Shown here: one piece after another, positions 6,450 to 11,033 of the stretch
How positions within the stretch are numbered: position 1 is the first letter of the stretch
Layout of the letters: each line of letters starts with the position of its first letter
NCBI GenBank assembly: GCA_025451145.1
Contig: JANWKX010000141.1
Coordinates: 1-11,033 of the forward strand
Length of the DNA: 11,033 bases
Direction of reading: 5' to 3'
From: Vampirovibrionales bacterium
Lineage (GTDB): Bacteria; Cyanobacteriota; Vampirovibrionia; Vampirovibrionales; JAGQHJ01
Notes under the pieces: generated by a model
What the model was told of the DNA's origin: nothing
The model's input: only the letters and a program-made list of their open reading frames with translations
Database searches by the model: none
Translations under genes and position numbers: made by a program

Positions 6450-7348
6450 TAGACTTCAATGCGCCAACGCTTTTCAGCTTTCAGTTGGTTATACAGATCA
6501 CCCCAATTTTGACCTTGGGCTGTTGCAGCCGCTTCAAGCCCTTCTAAAATGCCTTTTTCCATGCCTCTAAGGCCGCAAATATAGAGATAGGTTTTGGGGT
6601 CTTGTAACAGCTTGAAAATGGCATCCCGATGCTCGTAAAGTCTATCTTGGACGTACATTTTCCGGCCGTCTGATGTTTTTTCCTCTCGGCTAAAGGCGGT
6701 TACCAAATGGTAATTCGGAGATTGTTGATAGCCCTCTAATTCCGAAGCATACAGAAAATCGGTTCGGTATTGCGCCCCAAAGAACAACCAGCTTTGCCCG
6801 GATTCATTGGCGCGCATTTCATACCGGGTTTTCAAAAAGGCCCTGAAGGGGGCGATCCCTGTGCCAGTTGCAATCATAATCATATTGGCATTGGCAACTT
6901 CAGGCAGCAGAAAGTCTTTTCCGGCCGGTCCTGTGATATTCACCGAATCCCCCGGTTTTAAATCGCAAATATAGTTAGAACAAACGCCTCGTCTCTCTTC
7001 ACCGGTTTCAGGATCCTGATAGACCACTCGTTTGACGCAAAGTGTCAGGGTTGCTGCCTGGCCATTTTCGCCAAAAGCAGGCGAAGCGATTGAGTAAAGC
7101 CTTATTTTATGAGGTTTTCCAGCTTCATCTGTCCCAGGGGGCACAATACCTGCACTTTGCCCATCCAAATAACGATAGTCACTGCCAGAAAAATCAAACA
7201 CCACATGACGAACATCGTTGGGTGAGTCTGGTGCGGTTAACTTGGTATTTTCAATGACTTTGACGGATAACGGGGCGGCCGGTTTGTACAAATTAAATGG
7301 AATTTCGCTGATATGATGTGCTGAACTGGTTGCCGTAGACTCGGACAT
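6446..7348 (-). CDS. petH: Ferredoxin-NADP+ reductase, plant/cyanobacterial type
   Basis: The 300-aa FAD enzyme transfers electrons between ferredoxin or flavodoxin and NADP(H). All family landmarks are present. LDGQSAGIVPPG (61-72) and RLYSIAS (83-89) bind FAD, and GVCSNYICDLKPG (121-133) binds the FAD pyrophosphate. TGTGIAPFRA (161-170) starts the NADP domain. AFSREEK (218-224), with S220 and R221, and K230/Y232 contact the NADP 2'-phosphate, and YICGLRGME (256-264 region) follows. The C-terminal RIEVY ends in Y300, which stacks on the flavin in plant-type enzymes. It lacks the phycobilisome-linker extension found on long cyanobacterial forms. ATG 7348 is preceded by AGGGAGA about 10 nt upstream. 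The gene is convergent with the hypothetical gene (4-nt overlap) and divergent from recN. No ferredoxin gene is nearby. The symbol follows cyanobacterial usage; the physiological direction, toward NADPH or toward reduced ferredoxin, cannot be read from the sequence. Confidence 0.95.
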   Translation of the reverse strand: MSESTATSSAHHISEIPFNLYKPAAPLSVKVIENTKLTAPDSPNDVRHVVFDFSGSDYRYLDGQSAGIVPPGTDEAGKPHKIRLYSIASPAFGENGQAATLTLCVKRVVYQDPETGEERRGVCSNYICDLKPGDSVNITGPAGKDFLLPEVANANMIMIATGTGIAPFRAFLKTRYEMRANESGQSWLFFGAQYRTDFLYASELEGYQQSPNYHLVTAFSREEKTSDGRKMYVQDRLYEHRDAIFKLLQDPKTYLYICGLRGMEKGILEGLEAAATAQGQNWGDLYNQLKAEKRWRIEVY

Positions 7349-7451
7349 TATCTGAATTTCTCCCTAAGTTCATCTTTTTTTCAATCTTAACACGGGACAG
7401 CCCTCGGTGCGTCCTCCAACCAATATAAAACCGCACTTCAAGGGACATTCT

Positions 7452-7571
7452 GTGTCGGATATCCAATTGAGCCTGACTAATATTGAGGCGTTTTCAATTG
7501 ACATGGGGGCAAAATCACCTTTAATAAACGTCTTGGGCGAAATTTTATCGTTCATACTCTTCGTCATGTAA
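7452..7571 (+). CDS. Possible 39-aa small protein just upstream of recN
   Basis: GTG 7452 opens a 39-codon frame (stop 7569-7571), with AAGGGA at 7440-7445 and a 6-base spacer. The C-terminal 17 residues (PLINVLGEILSFILFVM) are hydrophobic, enough for a short membrane segment. It ends 12 bases before the recN start, so translational coupling is possible. It resembles nothing I know and lies in the 235-bp spacer between two divergent genes, where a chance frame is equally likely. Apart from this frame I see no firm feature in the spacer. Confidence 0.2.
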   Translation: MSDIQLSLTNIEAFSIDMGAKSPLINVLGEILSFILFVM

Positions 7572-7583
7572 TAGAATAGTGGT

Positions 7584-9275
7584 ATGCTGACGCGACTCGT
7601 TCTGGAAAATATTGCCATTATTAAGGCATTGGATCTGGAATTCCAGCCAGGGCTGAATGTCTTAACCGGAGAAACCGGCTCCGGCAAAAGCCTCATCCTG
7701 GAATCGATTCATCGGGTCTTTGATAAGCGAAACAGCCCGAAAGATTTATTGAAGCATGGGGAAACGCGCGGCCGCATTGAATTGATGTTTGACATGACCC
7801 GAATCCCAAACCGGGATGCGGTTCAACAATGCCTTGTGGATGCCGGAGTTGACCTTTGTAATGAAGACACTGAAATCGTTTTTAGTCGGGACATCTCACA
7901 AAGCAGTAGTCGTTCCCGAGTCAATGGCTATCAAGTCCCCATGGAGACCATGGAAAAGCTGGGCCGATTGCTGTTGGAAATTTATGGCCAACATGATTTA
8001 CATACGTTATTTTCCGCGTCACGACAGCGGGACTTAATGGATAACCTGGGCGGTGAAACACTTCTTGAACTTCGCCACCAGGTTCGAGACACCTTCCGGC
8101 AACTGCAAAAACAAAAAGCGAGATTAAAAACGCTTGAAGCGGATCGCATAACCCGGGAGCGGCAGGTAGATTTTCTCACGTTTCAACTGAATGAAATTCA
8201 ACAAGCCCAGATCAGTCATATCCAAGAAGATGAGGACTTAAAGGCTGAACGAGAGCGCTTGGATCATGTGCAAACCCTGATTCATCTGGCAGAGCAGACA
8301 TCTCACCTACTTCAATCCGAAGATCATGACTCTTCCAGTATTTTTAAGCTGCTGGGGCAAAGCCAAAAATGCCTGCATCAGGCTAGCCGTTTAGATCCGC
8401 AGTTTACCCAGTGGTATGAGGAATTAGGAGAAGTTCAGAACACCTTAAATACCCTGATTCACCAGATGGATGATTATGTTGACGCCTTAGATACCCGACC
8501 TGAAAGACTCCATGAAATTATTGATCGTCTGGATATCCTGGAAAAATTGAAGCGAAAATACGGTGGCTCTCTGGAAACCGTTTTACAGAATGAGCATGCC
8601 TTCAATGAAGAATTGGCACGCTTTCAAACCCATGAAACCCAACAAGAAACCCTCCAAGAAGACATTGATTTTTTGGAAAAGACCCTTGCTGAAACTTGCC
8701 AAAAGCTCTCTGAGGAACGTCTTAAAACCGCTAAACGGTTAGAGGTCATGGTCCAAGAAGAGCTGGCAGATCTCATGCTTCCTAAGGCCCGATTTGAGGT
8801 CCAGGTCCAGAGCGACGCCGTCTCAGAAACCGGACAAGATCACGTGAATTTCCTCTTTTCAGCCAATCCCGGCGAACCCTTAAAGCCCTTAGAGCAAGTT
8901 GCCAGTGGCGGGGAACTGGGGCGCCTGATGCTGGCCATTAAACTTAAAACCGCCCAGTCTGATGCCTTAAGTACCTTGGTGCTGGATGAAATCGATACCG
9001 GAATGAGTGGCATTACCGTCCGTGCCGTGACTGAAAAACTTCATTTGCTCCAATCCCAGTGCCAACTGATTGTCATTACCCATCAGCCCATTTTAGCGGC
9101 AAAAGCCGCTTGGCACCTCCATGTCCAAAAAGAGCTTCACCCCCATGGCGTGGATGTCAACGTTTCCTCCTTAACCGAACGCCAACATCGAAAAGCCGTA
9201 TTAAGTCAATTGGCCTCCGGTTTCACCGAAGATGATTTAATTACTGAGCAGTTTATCGATCAATTATTAGCTTGA
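7584..9275 (+). CDS. recN: DNA repair protein RecN
   Basis: RecN is an SMC-like cytoplasmic ATPase acting in double-strand break repair. The 563 aa match the usual length. The N-terminal half-site has Walker A GETGSGKS (29-36, K35) and the Q-loop YGQHD (134-138). A central coiled coil spans about 160-390, including the RecN-typical LDILEKLKRKYGGS (316-329). The C-terminal half-site has the ABC signature ASGGELGRLMLAIK (440-453), Walker B STLVLDEIDTG (463-473, D468/E469) and VITHQPILAAKA (497-508), with the switch H500. All catalytic residues are intact. ATG 7584 is the family's normal start (MLTRLVLENIAIIKALDLEF), but there is no clear Shine-Dalgarno sequence. TAGAAT at 7572-7577 could be a -10 for a nearly leaderless message. 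I saw no GAAC-N4-GTTC LexA box in the spacer. Confidence 0.97.
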   Translation: MLTRLVLENIAIIKALDLEFQPGLNVLTGETGSGKSLILESIHRVFDKRNSPKDLLKHGETRGRIELMFDMTRIPNRDAVQQCLVDAGVDLCNEDTEIVFSRDISQSSSRSRVNGYQVPMETMEKLGRLLLEIYGQHDLHTLFSASRQRDLMDNLGGETLLELRHQVRDTFRQLQKQKARLKTLEADRITRERQVDFLTFQLNEIQQAQISHIQEDEDLKAERERLDHVQTLIHLAEQTSHLLQSEDHDSSSIFKLLGQSQKCLHQASRLDPQFTQWYEELGEVQNTLNTLIHQMDDYVDALDTRPERLHEIIDRLDILEKLKRKYGGSLETVLQNEHAFNEELARFQTHETQQETLQEDIDFLEKTLAETCQKLSEERLKTAKRLEVMVQEELADLMLPKARFEVQVQSDAVSETGQDHVNFLFSANPGEPLKPLEQVASGGELGRLMLAIKLKTAQSDALSTLVLDEIDTGMSGITVRAVTEKLHLLQSQCQLIVITHQPILAAKAAWHLHVQKELHPHGVDVNVSSLTERQHRKAVLSQLASGFTEDDLITEQFIDQLLA

Positions 9276-9282
9276 TCCGATA

Positions 9283-9303
9283 CTTGAAGGATCTCCCTTC
9301 AAG
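9283..9303 (+). repeat. Hairpin directly after recN
   Basis: CTTGAAGG and CCTTCAAG form a perfect 8-bp stem with a 5-base loop, 7 bases after the recN stop. No T-run follows on either strand, so it is not a classical intrinsic terminator. It could limit read-through or stabilise the recN transcript end. Confidence 0.45.
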
Positions 9304-9356
9304 AAAATGAGGGACATGCCGATACGTGCCTCACGTGCAAGAAAAGGCTTATGTCC

Positions 9357-9944
9357 ATGGCAAAGCGGCAATCCATACAATTGGCTCTTATCGGGGTATT
9401 TGCCTGCTTAAGCCTGTTAAATCTTTGTTATCTTTTTTCATTAAAGCCTAACGCTCCGTTTAAACCTCAGGCTTGGCTGGCCACAATGACCTCCAACCTT
9501 CATGGCAACGATCTGGCCCACGCCCCTGAAAAATTCAAGTTAGCCGTTAACAAGCATGCCGTCCGGGTCCCCTTAACCCAGGATGAGCATGCCTTAATGC
9601 TTCAAGCCACATTGGATAATCAGCAGGATAGCACGTTTATTTTGGATACCGGGGCAACCTATACCTCTATTTCTCCTGAGCTGGCCAAACAATTGGGCTA
9701 TGACTTAAAACATGCGCCCAAAATTATCATTACTACAGCAAATGGGCAAGTTGCCATGCCCAAGATTACCCTAAAATCCCTTAGTTTAAATGGTTATACG
9801 GCTTATAATGTCGAAGCCACCGTGATGCCCTTACCCAAACATCTGGCATTTTCCGGACTCCTAGGATTGAGTTTTATTCGCCATCATCGAATCACCATTG
9901 ATTCCGAAGCCCAACAGATGATGATAGAGCCTCAGGACGGCTAA
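9357..9944 (+). CDS. Membrane-anchored retropepsin-like aspartic protease
   Basis: This 195-aa protein has an N-terminal hydrophobic segment at about 6-28, after MAKRQS, which fits a signal anchor with the rest outside the cytoplasm. A linker of about 45 residues leads to one retropepsin-type domain, about 70-193. The catalytic motif is FILDTGATYTSIS, with D97-T98-G99. ITTANG (125-130) matches the flap region and SGLLGLSFI (166-174) the second hydrophobic-Gly motif of clan AA proteases. Only one DTG is present, so a homodimer is needed for activity, as in retroviral enzymes; this is a known bacterial family (TIGR02281-like), not a retroelement. ATG 9357 is chosen because AAAAGG is 9 bases upstream; ATG 9351 would leave only 3. 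It follows recN by 81 bp with a hairpin between. Substrate unknown. Confidence 0.88.
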   Translation: MAKRQSIQLALIGVFACLSLLNLCYLFSLKPNAPFKPQAWLATMTSNLHGNDLAHAPEKFKLAVNKHAVRVPLTQDEHALMLQATLDNQQDSTFILDTGATYTSISPELAKQLGYDLKHAPKIIITTANGQVAMPKITLKSLSLNGYTAYNVEATVMPLPKHLAFSGLLGLSFIRHHRITIDSEAQQMMIEPQDG

Positions 9945-10077
9945 GCAATATCACCAATTTCTGGGTTCATATCAGTCGAGAGAATCACTTATCCCATTGG
10001 CTGTTCGCCAGTCTGCTTTTGCATTAAAATAGCAGGCAACGCCTCAGTCCTGAAAAAGCAAAAAGAAAGGTATAATC

Positions 10078-11033
10078 GTGGTATCTGTCAATCTCGAAAC
10101 GTGCGCCGTGGAACCCACTCAACGTCTTAAAAATCTGCCCACTTACGTTTTTGCCTGGCTCGATGAACTCAAAGAAGAAGCCAGAGCCCGTGGCGCCCAA
10201 TTGATTGATTTGGGCATGGGTAATCCGGATCGACCGATTCCCCGTCCCATCATTGAAGCCATGAAAACGGCCCTGGATAACCCAGCCAATCATGGATATC
10301 CGGCCTTTAAAGGCAAAGATTCCTTCCGTCAGGCTGTTTCCGACTTTATGGCAAAACGATATCAGGTTGAAATTGATCCCAAGCGTGAAGTTCTCTGTCT
10401 TAGTGGCTCAAAAGAAGGCCTGGCGCATCTCACCATGGCCTATGTCGGTGAAGGCGAGTACAGCCTGGTTCCTGAGATTTATTACCCGGTTCACAGCCGG
10501 GCAACCTGGTTGGTGGGCGGTGAAGTCTTTCACCTGCCCATGAAAGCGGAAAACGGCTTTTTAGCGGATTTTGACAACATTCCTGCCTCTGTTTTAAGCA
10601 AAGCCAAAGTCCTATTTCTGAATTATCCCAATAATCCGACTGGTGCCGTTGCCGATCTGGCTTTTTATCAAAAAGCAGTAGATTTTTGCCGTCAACATGG
10701 CATTGTTTTGGCCAGTGACTTGGCATACGGAGAAATTGGTTATGATGGTTACCGTGCCTCCAGCATCTTCCAGATACCAGGGGCCAAAGAAATCGCCGTC
10801 GAATTTCACTCCTTCTCCAAGAGCTTCAACATGGCTGGGGCCAGAATTGGCTTTGTTGTGGGCAATTCGCAAATCATTCACCAATTGTATTCCTTAAGAA
10901 CCAATGTGGGCTACGGTACCCCTTCTGCCATTCAAGACGGCGGCATCTTGGCCCTTAACCAAGCCGAATCCTTCTTGCCGGAAATCGTGTCCGGCTATCA
11001 GGAACGACGGGATGTGGTGGTGAATGGATTTAA
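10078..11033 (+). CDS. Class I/II PLP aminotransferase (AlaC/LL-diaminopimelate aminotransferase-like), C-terminus cut by window edge
   Basis: The visible 318 codons form a PLP-dependent fold-type I aminotransferase. Landmarks are LPTYVFAWLDELK (20-32), IDLGMGNPDRPIP (42-54), LSGSKEGLAHL, NYPNNPTG, ASDLAYGEIGYDG, whose Asp pairs with the pyridine ring nitrogen, and SFSKSFNMAGARIGF, with K248 as the Schiff-base lysine. The N-terminal pattern and GSKEGLAHL resemble the alanine aminotransferase AlaC and related enzymes annotated as aspartate or LL-diaminopimelate aminotransferases. The substrate (alanine/pyruvate, aspartate, or the lysine/peptidoglycan precursor) cannot be fixed by motif. Start GTG 10078 follows AGAAAGG by 7 bases, and TGA at 10051 bounds the frame upstream. 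About 70-80 residues are missing at the right edge if it has normal length. The 133-bp spacer before it holds no other gene. Confidence 0.9.
   Translation, partial: MVSVNLETCAVEPTQRLKNLPTYVFAWLDELKEEARARGAQLIDLGMGNPDRPIPRPIIEAMKTALDNPANHGYPAFKGKDSFRQAVSDFMAKRYQVEIDPKREVLCLSGSKEGLAHLTMAYVGEGEYSLVPEIYYPVHSRATWLVGGEVFHLPMKAENGFLADFDNIPASVLSKAKVLFLNYPNNPTGAVADLAFYQKAVDFCRQHGIVLASDLAYGEIGYDGYRASSIFQIPGAKEIAVEFHSFSKSFNMAGARIGFVVGNSQIIHQLYSLRTNVGYGTPSAIQDGGILALNQAESFLPEIVSGYQERRDVVVNGF

Noticed and set aside
7370..7696. 108-codon frame on the minus strand
   Set aside because: About 110 bases of it are antisense to the RecN N-terminus including Walker A, and the peptide has no recognisable domain. 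It is treated as a shadow.
9283..9310. Rho-independent terminator of recN
   Set aside because: The hairpin is real, but it is followed by AAAATGAGGG rather than a T-run, and the stem is only half GC. Recorded as a hairpin only.
9324..9338. Direct repeat ACGTGC-CTC-ACGTGC with a CACGTG palindrome
   Set aside because: Only two very short copies with no promoter element aligned to them. Too little to call a regulatory site.
10071..10076. TATAAT as a -10 box for the aminotransferase gene
   Set aside because: It lies one base before the GTG start and inside the spacer of a good ribosome site. A transcript from it would begin inside the coding frame.
1..11033. tRNA/rRNA genes, CRISPR arrays, insertion sequences or prophage genes
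   Set aside because: None was seen by reading either strand. Almost all sequence is accounted for by protein genes with short spacers.

Overview
The window looks like a chromosomal segment from a bacterium of moderate GC content. All genes carry conserved housekeeping or signalling domains, and no mobile element, tRNA, rRNA or CRISPR array was seen. Two genes point loosely toward the cyanobacterial lineage: a complete plant/cyanobacterial-type ferredoxin-NADP+ reductase and a bifunctional nuclease-family (DUF151) protein. No photosynthesis gene is present, so a non-photosynthetic cyanobacterial relative (Vampirovibrionia/Melainabacteria-like) is possible. This placement is inference only.

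Layout. Positions 1-2431 (minus) hold most of a large TPR-GAF-HD-GYP signalling protein whose C-terminus runs off the left edge. A 222-bp divergent spacer carries a TATAAT box and a possible 32-aa ORF with a near-perfect ribosome binding site. At 2654-4147 (plus) lies a protein with a degenerate receiver domain, a GAF-like middle and a degenerate GGDEF domain. A 19-bp palindrome spans its stop codon. Positions 4182-5297 encode a signal peptidase I with an extra N-terminal domain resembling the Clp (ClpA/B/C) N-domain. Positions 5366-5899 encode the DUF151 protein behind its own -35/-10 pair. Positions 6021-6449 encode an unrecognised 142-aa protein with a promoter-proximal dyad and a strong Shine-Dalgarno sequence. 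Its stop codon interlocks with that of the convergent FNR gene (6446-7348, minus). After a 235-bp divergent spacer come recN (7584-9275), a membrane-anchored retropepsin-like aspartic protease (9357-9944) and the first 318 codons of a class I aminotransferase of the AlaC/LL-DAP-aminotransferase type (10078 to the right edge).

How the genes relate. The left third is a divergent pair of cyclic-di-GMP-type proteins. The HD-GYP protein keeps its metal ligands but has GYY in place of GYP, and its partner has lost the GGDEF signature, so the pair may act by protein contact rather than as a plain synthase/hydrolase couple. The receiver/GGDEF gene may be co-transcribed with the signal peptidase (34-bp gap). 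The remaining genes (redox, DNA repair, protease, amino-acid metabolism) show no obvious common pathway. The most novel-looking item is the Clp_N-like/signal peptidase I fusion.
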